DNA from: Rhabdophis nuchalis
Lineage: Eukaryota; Chordata; Lepidosauria; Squamata; Natricidae
Length of the DNA: 64,000 bases
Assembly: GCA_039707465.1 (NCBI GenBank)
Contig: CM077645.1
Span: 64,615,850 to 64,679,849, forward strand
Direction: 5' to 3'
Within the stretch, counting starts at the first letter, position 1. Every line of letters starts with the position of its first letter. Of the stretch, positions 48,365 through 60,064 are shown piece after piece. The position numbers and the translations under genes are program-made. A model generated the notes under the pieces. It saw only the letters and a program-made list of their open reading frames with translations. It had not been told where the DNA came from and ran no database searches.

Positions 48365-48555
48365 TCCAGTTTTGTATAATGGTTAAAGCATCAGGCTAGA
48401 AATCAGAAAACCAGGAGCATTAGTCTTGACATAAAGCCAGTTGGATGACCCTGGGCCAGCCACTCATTCTTAGTCCTAAGAAGGAGGCAGGAAATCTTGC
48501 AAGGAAACTGCAAGGATTTGTCCAGGCAAACTCCAAGAATTGGACACATTAAATG
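48365..48555 (+). mobile_element. tRNA-derived, CORE/MIR-like SINE
   Basis: A box-like TTTGTATAATGGTTAAAGCA, then GAAAACCAGGAG and the core-like segment GATGACCCTGGGCCAGCCAC. Diverged; no clear tail. It also explains part of a 123-residue minus-strand open frame. Confidence 0.6.
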
Positions 48556-49063
48556 GAAAGAAAAAAATCCTGTGACATAGACTTCTCAGAATATTGAGCA
48601 TGTTGACTAGGAATTCTGGAAACTGAGACATCCACAATTCAGTTTCATAAAGGTGGGCTTTAATTTGTGGCATAAGATCCTGTAGTACAGATCCTATCTT
48701 AGCTGGAGCAACGGACTTGTCTACGAAAGCTGGTGCCTTCATAAATGTGACATTTTTTTTGCATAGTAGAAGACTCTTCATTGCTCTTTGGCACGTAGCA
48801 GTTCCTATGAATAGCGTTGCTTGAATGTCATTTAAATACTTCATCAAATAAGGCTTTGCTATCCTTCTACCACAATTGTAAAATGCAAGACTGCCTAGAA
48901 ATATAAGGAAAATAAATAAAAGTTTACAGTTTAGATAAGCAGACTAAGTACAATTTATTCAGAGGCTTTTCTGTAGTTTCTGCCAAGTGAGATTAAACTT
49001 AAGAGAACCTAAGATAAAGGCTTCTCCGAAGTATATTGTGAAACTCCATAAAATTAAACTGTC
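48556..49063. other. Intergenic, no feature seen
   Basis: A minus-strand open frame (48476-48847) has no recognisable domain. Confidence 0.45.
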
Positions 49064-49072
49064 AACTAAAGC

Positions 49073-49211
49073 CAGGGGTCTGCAAAGTTGGCTCTTTGAA
49101 GACCAGTGGACTTCAACTCCCAGAATTCCCCAGCCAGCTATTCTGGGAATTCTGGGAATTCTGGGAGTTGAAGTCCACCGGTCTTCAAAGAGCCAACTTT
49201 GCAGACCCCTG
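49073..49211. mobile_element. Palindromic hAT MITE, 139 bp (copy 4)
   Basis: Ends CAGGGGTCTGCAAAG and CTTTGCAGACCCCTG. Imperfect 8-bp duplication (AACTAAAG/AACTAAAC with a 1-base offset on the left). The centre carries a duplicated TTCTGGGAA. Confidence 0.9.
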
Positions 49212-49219
49212 AACTAAAC

Positions 49220-49461
49220 TGTCAATGTTGAGAATATATTCTGTATTGTTTGAATGGTAGGTGCTATATTAACTCCAGATTTTATACTTTATTTTTTGCT
49301 CTCCTGTTTTGACCTTCAGGTGTTTTAATTTTGAAAAAAGATCTAAAGTTTATAATTGCCTTTCCTAGGCAGAAATCCTTTTGTACTCAGAAATACCTGT
49401 AAAAATAAACCGCCCTGGGAAAACACACAAAATTAAAAGAATAAAAAGCTCTGTATATATG
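49220..49461. other. Intergenic, no feature seen
   Basis: Nothing recognised. Confidence 0.5.
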
Positions 49462-49469
49462 AAATAGGC

Positions 49470-49605
49470 CAGTGTTTCTCAACCTTGTCAATTTGAAGAT
49501 GTCTGGATTTCAACTCCCAGAATTCCCCAGACAGCAAATGCTGTCTGGGGAATTCTGGGAGTTGAAGTCCAGACATCTTCAAGTTGACAAGGTTGAGAAA
49601 CACTG
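49470..49605. mobile_element. Palindromic hAT MITE, 136 bp (copy 5)
   Basis: Ends CAGTGTTTCTCAACC and GGTTGAGAAACACTG. Perfect duplication AAATAGGC (49462-49469, 49606-49613). The terminal bases differ from copies 1-4, but the arm core ACTCCCAGAATTCCCCAG is the same: a subfamily. Confidence 0.95.
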
Positions 49606-49703
49606 AAATAGGCAACAAGAGCAAACAATTTGTATTGGATCTGTGCGAAACTGACATTTCAATAACTTCTCTAGTCAACATAAAACTAATACAACCTAAA
49701 CTA

Positions 49704-49967
49704 CAGGTGGTCCTCAACTTACAACAGTTCAGTTGGTGAAAGTTCAAAGTTACAACAGCACACTGAAAAAAGTGACGTATGACCATTTTTACAACCATTG
49801 CATCCCTACGGTCATATTATAAATTTATTATTATTATTAACTGTAGTGATTCACTTAACAAGTGTGTCAAGAACAGTCGTAAAATGGGGCTAAACTCACT
49901 TATCAACTGTCTCCCTTAGCGACAGAAATGTTGGGCTCAATTGTGGTCATAAGTCAAGGACTACTTG
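49704..49967. mobile_element. Tigger/pogo-like MITE, 264 bp
   Basis: Ends CAGGTGGTCCTC and AAGGACTACTTG bordered by TA. Contains a short TTA repeat at 49826-49840. Non-coding. Confidence 0.85.
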
Positions 49968-49969
49968 TA

Positions 49970-50801
49970 GAATCTAAGTGCCAAAGACTGGAGAAAAGTC
50001 TTCCCCATGCCTAGACAAAATAATAGCTAAAGTATTATAAAGTAGCCTACCTTGAAAAAGCTTCCTATCAGAGCAGCTCTTATGTTTCATTTTCTGGTGC
50101 CAAGCGATTTGGAATTTTAAAAGCTCTTTTAATTTGGAAACAGAGAAGAAGTTACCAAAAACGATGAAATTGCTTATATTACAGGCTTATATTACCTAGT
50201 TCTATTCTAGTTTCTAAGTTTCTAGAAACTTTCTAAGTTCTAGTTTAAAATCGAGTAGAGCAGTTTTAGACTTTCAGAACAGCAGAATGTAGTCATTTCC
50301 TGCTTCTTTGCTGCTTATAAGCTTCTGGTTGGCCAGGGAAAACAAGATAGTAAATTAGATTGGTTTTTATTATGATTTTGTTCTTCAGTAAATAGAATTG
50401 CACCATTTGATAGTATCATTTATTTTAATTAGGGCTAGTTTAGATGAACTTGAACTTTATAGCTCAAGAGAAGGATGCTTACAGTGTATTGATTGTAACA
50501 CATGTAAAAATATAGCAATATTCAATGCAAGCATTAATATACCTAATTGTTTGAATAATATACTAGTAAGTAAGTTTATTATGGTAGCCATACTTGATAA
50601 CAATTTTCTATGTTGTATGCTATCATTTATGAAAAATTGATATTGAAATCCTCTTTGAGAATGTTAGTCCAAGATTCGCATTTCCAGTTATGCAGAGAAT
50701 TCTCAGAAAGTCACACGTTTACTAAATCTACAACTATTTATGAAATCAATTCTATCCATCAGTGATATGTTCTATAGAAGGGTTGAGTTTTGAGGACCTG
50801 C
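49970..50801. other. Intergenic, no feature seen
   Basis: Nothing recognised. Confidence 0.5.
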
Positions 50802-50809
50802 TACTAAGG

Positions 50810-50957
50810 CAGTGGTGGATTTCTATTTTTTTTACTACCAGTTTGCTCATGCGTGCTCCCTCAGGCGTGCAACGCTTCTGCGCAGAAACATCCGGGCATG
50901 TGGGTGGAGCCTCCTGCTGCTGCCACTACCGATTTGTTCAATCCGGGCCCACCTCTT
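50810..50957. mobile_element. hAT element, CAGTGGTGGRTTTC family, 148 bp
   Basis: Starts CAGTGGTGGATTTC, ends near GGGCCCACCTCTT. Perfect duplication TACTAAGG on both sides (50802-50809, 50958-50965). Probably a minimal form of the family. Confidence 0.9.
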
Positions 50958-51039
50958 TACTAAGGGCATACAAAGTATTATTACAACTATATATAATATA
51001 AGAACTCCAAAAAAAGGAAGCCAAGCTATTCTCCAAAGT

Positions 51040-51320
51040 ACCTGAAAGGAGGTCAATAATCAATGGATGAAAATAATCAAGGAGAGAAGCAACCTAGAAC
51101 TAAGTAGATATTTCCAGATATTTAGAACAGTTAATCAGTGAAACAACTTACCTCTAGAAGTTGTGAATGCACTAACACTGAAATCTTTTAAGAAAGCTTC
51201 CATATATTGGAAATATTGGACAACCATTTGTCTGAAATGGAATAGGGTTTCCTGCATGAGCAGGGGGTTGGACTAGAAGACCTCCAAGGTCCCTTCCAAC
51301 TCCTTTATTTTACTCTGTTC
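51040..51320 (+). mobile_element. CR1-type LINE 3' end
   Basis: A decayed C-terminal region is followed by GGGGGTTGGACTAGAAGACC and AAGGTCCCTTCCAACTC, then a short TTTATT-rich tail. Plus orientation. Confidence 0.8.
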
Positions 51321-51829
51321 CAACTATGTGTAAATATCACAATGCAAGATTGTTGCTATATTCAATTATTTTTGCCAATTTTTCATCTCTAAAATGAAAA
51401 TAGGAGTTATGACTTATTTTAGTGTCATCCTCTACAGAGGTTGGCAAGTATCAATACTTTTTTATTGTTTTGATGTTACTGCCTGAAAGAAGCAAAGTGT
51501 ACATATATATTAATTTTTTTGCCAAAACATGAGTCATCCACCACCACTGCATTTCCTTGAGCCTATTCTTGTACACTAAACTGAAGTGCCTAATATGTGT
51601 TCTTACATGTCATTGTCCAAAATAGTCAAATTGTTTTTTCTTGAAGGTGTTCATAATTTGTATATCACAATCACCACATTTCACATATGTCCAACCCATG
51701 GTATTTTATATAATCTTCCACTTTTCAAATAACTTTACCTTTCAAAGGTTTATTTTCTCTTGATTGCCACTTGATTTTTCCATACAGAAAAAACAGCACG
51801 ATGTAATAAGATACAATGAAACAACAATT
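51321..51829. other. Intergenic, no feature seen
   Basis: Nothing recognised. Confidence 0.5.
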
Positions 51830-51972
51830 GTGCATTAAATGCTCCAACACTAGAAGTTTTTAAAAAGAGATTGAGATAATCATTTGTCTGAAATGATATA
51901 GGGTTTCTTGTCTAAGCAGGAGGTTGGTTAGAATACCTCCAAGTTCCTTTCCAACTCTGTTATTCTATTCTA
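51830..51972 (+). mobile_element. CR1-type LINE 3' end with (TATTC)n tail
   Basis: AACACTAGAAGTTTTTAAAAAG, then GGAGGTTGGTTAGAATACCT, TTTCCAACTCTG and TTATTCTATTCTATTC. Plus orientation, second CR1 end within 600 bp. Confidence 0.8.
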
Positions 51973-52969
51973 TTCAAATTTTGGGAAGTTATGAAGGCCA
52001 GGACTGCAAACGCTATTATTAAAGACTCAGCTCTGCTTACTATTGGCCAGAAGAATAGGAATAAATATTTGATGATACTGATTTTTGATATATAAATGTT
52101 TGATTATTGATGACTTTTAGCCATCTATACGTTCTAATTTATTATCATATTCCTAAACATTAAAAGACATTGTCTCTGTGGGAATATTTGCTAAGGTGTT
52201 GGATTAAAAAAAAATGTTCACATTTTTATTCCTTTTATGACAAGCATTTTCAAGACAGTCCATTTAGCTCTTATTCCATTTTTTTTTCAATTGTTATATT
52301 CAACAGTCATAAGAAAATGTCTTCCCTAAAAGCTGTCACTATTTTTTTTTAAAAAAACTTTTAATAGCTATTCTGTTCTCAGTTTGTTCCATTAGATAAC
52401 CACCTTGCAAATGTCTAAAATGTATAGATGTCACAATTTATTTTAGAACAAAAAAGGAGATTATTGAAAAAAATGTGTTCCAATAGAATTTCTATTCACA
52501 GTTTTGAGAGTGAGTCATTCTAAGTATGCATTGTTAACTTTTCACACCTGAAAGTAAATGAAAACAACCAGTCCTATCTACATGAGACTCCTGCAGAGCG
52601 TAAACCATTTCAAGTGATCCCACTTTGCCATCTCCAAAATCAGAGAGCATCCCATTTTAGGCAGATAATTTCTCCAATATGCTAATGGATTCAGTCTTTC
52701 CATAGTGTCATTTAGATACATTATCATCAAGCAGCCATTTATTCAGGGCTGTTTTACATTTTGTAAACATCATCACATAATGTTCAAAGTGGTTGGATAC
52801 TTTCCCCATTGCATACACTTCACAGCAACAGCATCCGGTAAGCACGCTCACAGTAGTAACTGTGTGCTATAGACTCATATCTGGTGGAGTGTGGGGTAGA
52901 CGTCATACTTTGTTACACCTTGGTTGCACTCAGATAAGTAGCTGATAGTCCAATTCAATCATTATTCTT
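51973..52969. other. Intergenic, no feature seen
   Basis: Nothing recognised. Confidence 0.5.
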
Positions 52970-53335
52970 CAGTTGCAAGCTGCACACAATATTGCGGTGA
53001 CTTTACTGAGAACAATATCTGTTTTCTGTGTGATGGGATTTAATTGTGGGAATAGCCATTTGGAGCTTGGTGCACATTGTAAAAGGAGGCATGAAACCTG
53101 GAGGCAGCAGAATAGAAGGAGGAAAACCACAAAATTCAAAGACCTACACACAGAAGTAGAACGATTGTAGTAAAAGCAAGCAAGGATAGTACCAATAGTA
53201 ATAGGCGCCTTGAGTGCAATCCAAAACATCTGGAGTACCACTTGAACTCCATCGACATTGACAAATTCACCGTCAGTCAATTGCAAAAGGGAGCTTTACT
53301 TGGAACAGCTTATATCCTCCAACAATATCTTTAAA
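52970..53335 (+). mobile_element. Relic of a LINE with restriction-like endonuclease C-terminus (R4/Dong-like)
   Basis: Broken plus-strand frames contain GGSRIEGGK, KFKDLHTEVERL, VPIVIGALSAI, LEYHLNSIDID and LQKGALLGTAYILQ in this order. They resemble a C-terminal block I know from LINE-like proteins (PGDSRIEEKE...KYQDL...VIGALG...LLGTARILRK). Stops and a frameshift show it is dead. The clade name is my inference. Confidence 0.5.
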
Positions 53336-53812
53336 TAAATACCATTATTTATTTAACAATGTCATTAACTAACTTCTGCCTCTCCCTGGTCTTGGGGAAG
53401 GACTCAATAGGTAAACAAAAATGCCAAATCCAATTTAGACATCTGGCTTTCCTCACAACTAAGCATAATAATATAATGCTGGTAAAAAGATGGCTAAAAG
53501 GTTTAAAATCTGACATAATAAGCAGTGCTAATCATTTGCTACAAAGGTTCTAGTCACTATCAACCTAACTTGTGATCACATCCATGGAAGAGGCAAGGAG
53601 GGCACAATTGATGTCACTTACAAGTACGTCATGGTAGAATTGCACTAATTGATGCAACTGATACAAATTTTATGGTGACACACATGTCATCATCTGGTTT
53701 ATAACAAATGTCTGCACTCGACATTCGACAGTGCCAGTAACTAAAGCAGGGGAATAGCAGTAAAGACATTATTTACTTGCAGAGATTGCATTAGCCTTGC
53801 TAGATTGATTTC
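53336..53812. other. Intergenic, no feature seen
   Basis: May contain more of the same relic; nothing firm. Confidence 0.4.
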
Positions 53813-54431
<619 letters not shown>

Positions 54432-54461
54432 GTTTTCTGAGGTTTTCGCGGGTGTTTGTAT

Positions 54462-54704
54462 GTAGGTCTTTGGTTGTTCGGGTTTTCTCCCGCGTAGAAT
54501 TGGAAGTATCTTCACGACGTTTCAATGAAATCTCATTCATCATCTTCAGGCTGGTGCTTCGGGCTTGGTGCTCCCAGGAGCAATGCTCCTGGAAGCACCA
54601 AGCCCGAAGCACCAGCCTGAAGATGATGAATGAGATTTCATCGAAACGTCGTGAAGATACTTCCAATTCTACGCGGGAGAAAACCCGAACAACCAAAGAC
54701 CTAC
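54462..54704. repeat. Near-perfect 243-bp palindrome
   Basis: Arms of about 121 bp meet at 54583 with essentially no spacer. I count two mismatches (near 54524/54642 and 54574/54592). The arms carry CTGAAGATGATGAATGAG and ATTTCATCGAAACGTCGTG. Both strands therefore show nearly the same open frame. Bordered by (TA)n on the left and (CA)n(TA)n on the right. Confidence 0.93.
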
Positions 54705-54725
54705 ACACACACACATATATATACT

Positions 54726-55036
54726 GGGATTTGCACCGGCGCTCTCCAGCATATGAGGCAAGCCTTTCTATGCCTTGAGCTATCCGGTATCCCTGATATA
54801 TCAGCCAATTTACAGGACTCTTAATGAGAGAATATTTTCACAGCTCCTGTTCAAGGTCCCTTTAAGGGGAGGAGACTTAACGTCATCCCTCTCTGCCTGA
54901 GAGAATATTTTCACAGCTCCTGTTCAAGGTCCCTCTCATTGAGAGTCCTGTAAATTGGCTGATGTATCAGGGATACCGGATAGCTCAAGGCATAGAAAGG
55001 CTTGCCTCATATGCTGGAGAGCGCCGGTTCAAATCC
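54726..55036. repeat. Second large inverted repeat, tRNA-like arms of about 105 bp
   Basis: 54726-54830 and 54933-55036 are inverted copies with about 3-4 mismatches around a 100-bp spacer that itself contains a direct repeat of GAGAATATTTTCACAGCTCC. Each arm has TAGCTCAAGGCATAGAAAGG and GGTTCAAATCC or GGTGCAAATCC. Confidence 0.88.
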
Positions 55037-55391
55037 TCGTAGAAGGAGTATGGCCAGCTGAAGAAGGCTAATAAGCCTGAAATGGATCCATCCTGGTCTC
55101 TTTATTTTCAGCCCTTAAAAATCTAACATATATATATATATGTAATTGTTTCACAACAACCTGTTATTATTAGGCCCCAATTAAGGGAGGAGACATACTG
55201 TTTCCCTTACTGCCTTTCGACTCATCACCAGAGACCATCCAGACAGCAAGCCAAGAATTATGTTGTATAATATTTTAGATATGTGTGTTAGTTTTATGAG
55301 CTGATCAATAAATTAAATAAATAAATTGAGAGTTAATAAGCTCGAAATAGATCTATCCTGGTCTCTCTCTAATTTAATTTTAATTAATTTC
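55037..55391. repeat. tRNA-like repeat complex, part 2
   Basis: Continues with AGCTGAAGAAGGCTAATAAG, (TA)n at 55129-55142, GGGAGGAGACATACTG and CTCATCACCAGAGACCATC, the modules shared with parts 1 and 3. A LINE is inserted at its right edge. Confidence 0.7.
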
Positions 55392-56003
55392 TCTACATGG
55401 GGCTCCCCTTGAGGTGCACCCGAAGGCTTCAGCTTGTCCAGAACGCGCGGGTAGTTATGGGAACTTCTAGGTTTTCCCATGTAACACCGCTCCTGCACGA
55501 GCTGCATTGGCTGCCTGTCGTCTTTCAGGTGCACTTCAAGGTGTTGGTTATCATCTTTAAAGCGCTCCATGGCACGGGACCTAGCTATCTGCGGGATCGC
55601 ATCCTGCCCCATATATCCCTGCGGCCGATTCGCTCCCACAGAGAGGGACTTCTCCGGGTGCTGTCCACTAGGCTGTGCCAGCAGGCAACGCCCAGGGGAA
55701 GGGCCTTCTCTGTGGCCGGCCCAACCCTCTGGAACGACCTTCCCCCCGATATTAGAACAACTACGGACCTCCGCTCTTTCCATCAAAAATTAAAAACACA
55801 CTTTTTCTGCTTGGCCAGCCTAGGATAATCAACTGTTTTTAGGATTTATAATGATTAATTTTAAGTTTTAATATGGGATTTTAGCACAGGGTTAGTTTAA
55901 TTTTATTTTATACTGTACTATGTTTGTGATTTTATATGTATTTTAAATTCCCTGTGCCCCACCTTGAGTCCCTTCGGGGAGAGAGAGCGGGTTATAAATT
56001 TAA

Positions 56004-56080
<77 letters not shown>
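55392..56080 (+). mobile_element. L2/CR1-clade LINE, 5'-truncated, inserted in the repeat complex
   Basis: Starts at CTCTACATGGGGCTCCCC within the C-terminal codons, open from about 55397 to the stop at 55826-55828. 3' UTR with CACCTTGAGTCCCTTCGGGG, and a long pure (ATT)n tail of about 80 bp ending at 56080. One deletion in the QNA-A region relative to the 60-kb copy. Confidence 0.93.
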
Positions 56081-56083
<3 letters not shown>

Positions 56084-57256
56084 TGATCAGCTCATAAAAC
56101 TAACACACATATACACACACACACACACATGCATGTGTCACAACACCCTGGTAAGATAAGGAGGAGAACCAGTAGTCTAGTGGCAATTACAACTGCCTTA
56201 CATGTAATACTTCCCTGGTTCAAATCCCAGGTAGGGTATGGCCAGCTGATGAGAGCTACATAGTTTGAAATAGATCTATACTAGTCTCCCTTATTTATTT
56301 ATTTATCAGCACAAACACAACATGTGATGAGCCGAAAGACAGAAAAGAAAGCAGTCTGCTTCCTCCCTTAATTGGGGCTTACCAGGGTGTTGTGACACAA
56401 GTATATACTTATTCCCCTGTCTCAGCTGATCAGGAGGAGAATGTGGTGGCTTAATGGCTAAAACATCTGCCTAACATGTAATACAGCCCCGGTTCGAATC
56501 CCAGTAAGGGTATGGCTAGCTGATGAGAGCTAAATAGCTTGAAATAGATCTATACTAGTCCCCCTTGTTTATTTATTTATCAGCACAAACAAAACACAAA
56601 TGGAAACAAAAGTCAATGAAACAAATAGTTTTCTGTCTGCATGGTCTCTTGTGATGAGCGGAAAGACAGAAAAGGAAAGCATTCTGCTTCCTCCCTTAAT
56701 TGGGGCTTACCAGGGTGTTGTGACACAAGTATATACTTATCCTCCTGTCTCAGCTGATCAGGAAGAGAACCTGGTGGCTTAAGTGGCTAAGGCTTTGCCT
56801 AACATGTAATACGGCCCCGGTTTAAATCCCAGTAAGGGTATGACTAGCTGATGAGAGCTAAAAAGCTCGAAATAGATCTATCCTAGTCTCCCTGACTTAT
56901 TTATTGATCAACTCAAAAACATAACACACATATAAAAAAAATTTACACAATGGAACTCATGGCTTTCTGTCTAGATGGTCTCTGGTGATGAGCTGAAAGG
57001 CAGAAAAGGAGAGCAGTATGCTTCCTCCCTTAATTGGGGCCTAACAGGGTGTTGTGACACAAGTATATACTTATCCTCCTGTCTCAGCTCATCAGGAAGA
57101 GAACCTGGTGGCTTAAGTGGCTAAGGCTTTGCCTAACATGTAATACAGCCCCAGTTTAAATCCCAGTAAGGGTATGACTAGCTGATGAGAGCTAAAAAGC
57201 TCGAAATAGATCTATCCTAGTCTCCCTGACTTATTTATTGATCAGCTCAAAAACGT
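56081..57256 (+). repeat. tRNA-like repeat complex, part 3: about 330-bp tandem units
   Basis: The block TGTGACACAAGTATATACTT recurs at 56391, 56719 and 57053, spacing 328 and 334 bp. A further diverged unit lies to the left (from about 56100). Each unit has an A box-like segment (TGGCTTAAGTGGCTAAG in two units), a B box-like segment (GGTTCGAATCC at 56491, GGTTTAAATCC at 56819), GCTCGAAATAGATCTATCCT, TTATTTATTGATCAGCTC and CTTCCTCCCTTAATTGGGGC. Confidence 0.88.
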
Positions 57257-57275
57257 AACACACACATACACACAT

Positions 57276-57308
<33 letters not shown>

Positions 57309-57325
57309 TATACATACACACACAG

Positions 57326-57362
<37 letters not shown>
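57257..57362. repeat. (CA)n followed by (TG)n, hairpin-forming microsatellite
   Basis: CA/TA-rich units to about 57322, then uninterrupted TG to 57357. The two halves are complementary. Confidence 0.95.
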
Positions 57363-57363
<1 letters not shown>

Positions 57364-57496
57364 TTCAGCATAACTCTGGAACGCCTTGAGGAATTTCAGT
57401 CAAGCTTGGTACACAGATGACTTAGTCTCTGGAAACAAATACTGTGGGGGTAAGACACCCCTAATATCCCTTGATGTGTGTGTGTGTTCTGTTGTG

Positions 57497-57568
57497 CCTT
57501 AAAATGGCTTCTATTGTACTGCCTTAAAATGGCTTCTACTGTACTGCCTTAAAATGGCTTCTACTACA
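57497..57568. repeat. 25-bp minisatellite, three copies
   Basis: GCCTTAAAATGGCTTCTAYT occurs three times at about 25-bp spacing, separated by GTACT. Confidence 0.9.
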
Positions 57569-59193
57569 CAGCACAGTGGAGTTGCTATGGTATCAGCTTT
57601 ACACTACTCCAAAAGGGGTCCTCCTCTGGCAAGGGGAAAAATCCAACATTAGAAATTACATTTGGTCCAGACATTTGTGAATGTGTAATAAAGGATTGGG
57701 ATAAACAAATACCTGGGCAGCACCAGTTTAACAGCTAGTTCCCTATAAAAATAGTTAAAGGAAGCACTACAAATCCATGCTAAACTCTGCATATCATTTG
57801 TGGCAGGAGATAACTGCAGATATGGCTGCTTTCTCAACAATGATATGACAGATATACTATATATTACAGGGACCTTATCATGAGTCACCAATGGTAACCC
57901 TTGAGCAAACCTGTGCTTTATTTTTATAATATGATTTAGACATCAAAGAAAAATTACTTGATTTTCCAAAATGTTTGAAAGTCACCACTTTTGAACTGTT
58001 ACTGTCGAAATGATGGGATGGCTGCTGTGGTATGGCTGCTTGCTTTGTTTTCTTCTGACCGCTATATTTTATTGCTCTTATTTGTTCTTTTGAAAATGCT
58101 TGAAATCCGCAAAAATGAAGAGGCCAATAGGGCATGCCAGTCACTGAGAGATCGATTCCATGTAATATTGATTCAGAACTTCTTCAAGATTTATTTTTTT
58201 GTATTGAATTTACTGTAGATCAAACTCTTGTGCCAAATTCATTCCAGGTAGGCTCACTATTAGAAGCAAGGGATCAGCACCAGGATCACAACATAGGTAG
58301 AGAGGAGTTTAAAAATCATTTATCCAAACGATTCTAATAACTCCCCCTCTCCCCAGGCGTGATTGTTGACCTGGAAAAGCTTGATAGAAATTCTGAAACT
58401 TTGTATTGGTTCTCTTCTCATGAACACACAAGGATTACAAGCAGAATATCATACATCCAACATATTGAATGCATTCAAAGGGTTTTTCCCCCTCTGTTGC
58501 TAGATATCAGTGCTATAGTTGGACTGATGAACAGTGCAGATTTGCTGATGAACTTTCCTTCGTATTAGATAGATACCAGAAGTAACTTTATGGAGTTCTG
58601 AATATTTATGAAGCTGATATGTCAGTCTCTGAGGGCAACGGCCTCTGAAGTGAGAAACCGAGTCTTCTAACTGCTGCCTCAGTTGCTTGTAGAGAAAAAG
58701 AACACACACTAAAGGGCGCCATTATGAATCCAAAAGCCGAAATGTTTTTTTCTTAATCACTCCTGGCAGAATTACAATTACTTAAAGTTTAGGCTCATGC
58801 AACTCTAAAAGGGTTTTGGAGTGTAAACTATGTACAGATGAAATTACTCCAGTACATGGACCGATGAGTAATTGTAATGACAAAGATGGATTTTTACACT
58901 GAACCATATTATCTCTCTATTAAAAAAAACAGGCTTGATGATAAAATGTTGTGTTTAGACTTTCTTCTCTTAGCTTTCTAAGGCCAGGGACCAGGTCAAA
59001 TAAAAACAACAGCAATCTCGCAAATGATAAGATGGTTTTTCATTTTTTTTGCCCATCCTTTTACAGCCTCCCCTTTAAATTAGAATTCCAAATCAATTGG
59101 CTTTGGGAAATGTATCTTGTATTTATTAGGTTAAGGAAACTGGATTAGAAGGTAAATTCTTCAGAGTCTTTCCTAATGGCATACATACATAGG
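57569..59193. other. Intergenic, no feature seen
   Basis: No gene or mobile element recognised. Confidence 0.5.
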
Positions 59194-59201
59194 GGATTAA
59201 A

Positions 59202-59349
59202 CAGAAGTGGGTTGCTCCCGGTTTGGCTCGGATCAGGCAAACTGGTAGTAGCAGCAGTAAGAGACTCCGCCCACCTGTCCAAACACTTCTGCGCATGCCC
59301 AGAAGCACACATGCAAACCGGTAGTAAATTTAATAGAAACCCACCACTG
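59202..59349. mobile_element. hAT element, CAGTGGTGGGTTTC family, 148 bp
   Basis: Ends CAGAAGTGGGTTGC and GAAACCCACCACTG. Flanks GGATTAAA and TAATTAAA (6/8). Same length and internal GCGCATGC block as 50810-50957, in the opposite orientation. Confidence 0.85.
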
Positions 59350-59357
59350 TAATTAAA

Positions 59358-59890
59358 GTAATGTCAAACAGATACGTCATTACTCACTTTTTTAAAATTA
59401 TCAGTTTGGATTCATTTTGATTAAAGAATATTTTAGAAAGATGTGCAAAATTACAGATAATTTCTCATGGAAGAGGATGCTGTATCTGTTTTTTTTATTT
59501 CTAAGATAGTCAACAGGTGTCTGTGAAGGTCATTCTTTCATCATGTATTCCATTCTTCAGTAAATCAGCAGGTTCTCTGGCTAAAATTCTCTGTTCCTAC
59601 ATTCAATCAAATTACAAAGTAGACATGTTGACAGAAGAGATGTCCTCTCTATGGGATTTCTTTGTTAGCAGTGATATAGAAAAATATTGAAAATATCTCT
59701 TTTCCTGGATAAGTCTGAAGAAATCTATCCAACTTCCCAGCCTACAGATTCAGTGAAGAATTGAGAATGTTCATTTATACCCAGATTTTGATTAGAACTC
59801 TTTGTCTAAACTAGATACTTTTTTCGTAAGGGAGAGCAGGGGCATTGGCAGGAGGATTGATAACAAAAAGGTTAGCCATCACTGATATAG
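59358..59890. other. Intergenic, no feature seen
   Basis: Nothing recognised. Confidence 0.5.
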
Positions 59891-59898
59891 GCCTAGGC

Positions 59899-60033
59899 CA
59901 GGGGTCTGCAAAGTCGGCTCTTTTAAGACTGGTGGACTTCAACTCCCAGAATTCCCCAGCCAGCCTGGCTGGCTGGGGAATTCTGGGAGTTGAAGTCCAC
60001 CAGTCTTAAAAGAGCCGACTTTGCAGACCCCTG
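59899..60033. mobile_element. Palindromic hAT MITE, 135 bp (copy 6)
   Basis: Perfect hairpin by eye; ends CAGGGGTCTGCAAAG and CTTTGCAGACCCCTG. Perfect duplication GCCTAGGC on both sides (59891-59898, 60034-60041). Looks like one of the youngest copies. Lies just upstream of the large LINE. Confidence 0.97.
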
Positions 60034-60064
60034 GCCTAGGCTAATAAAACAAATAGTTTTAAAC

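Noticed and set aside
48476..48847. 123-residue minus-strand frame
   Set aside because: Part overlaps a CORE-like SINE; no recognisable domain, no splice or start context worth calling.
56491..56501. tRNA gene
   Set aside because: A good B box, but no acceptor stem or anticodon arm can be folded; it belongs to a SINE-like unit.
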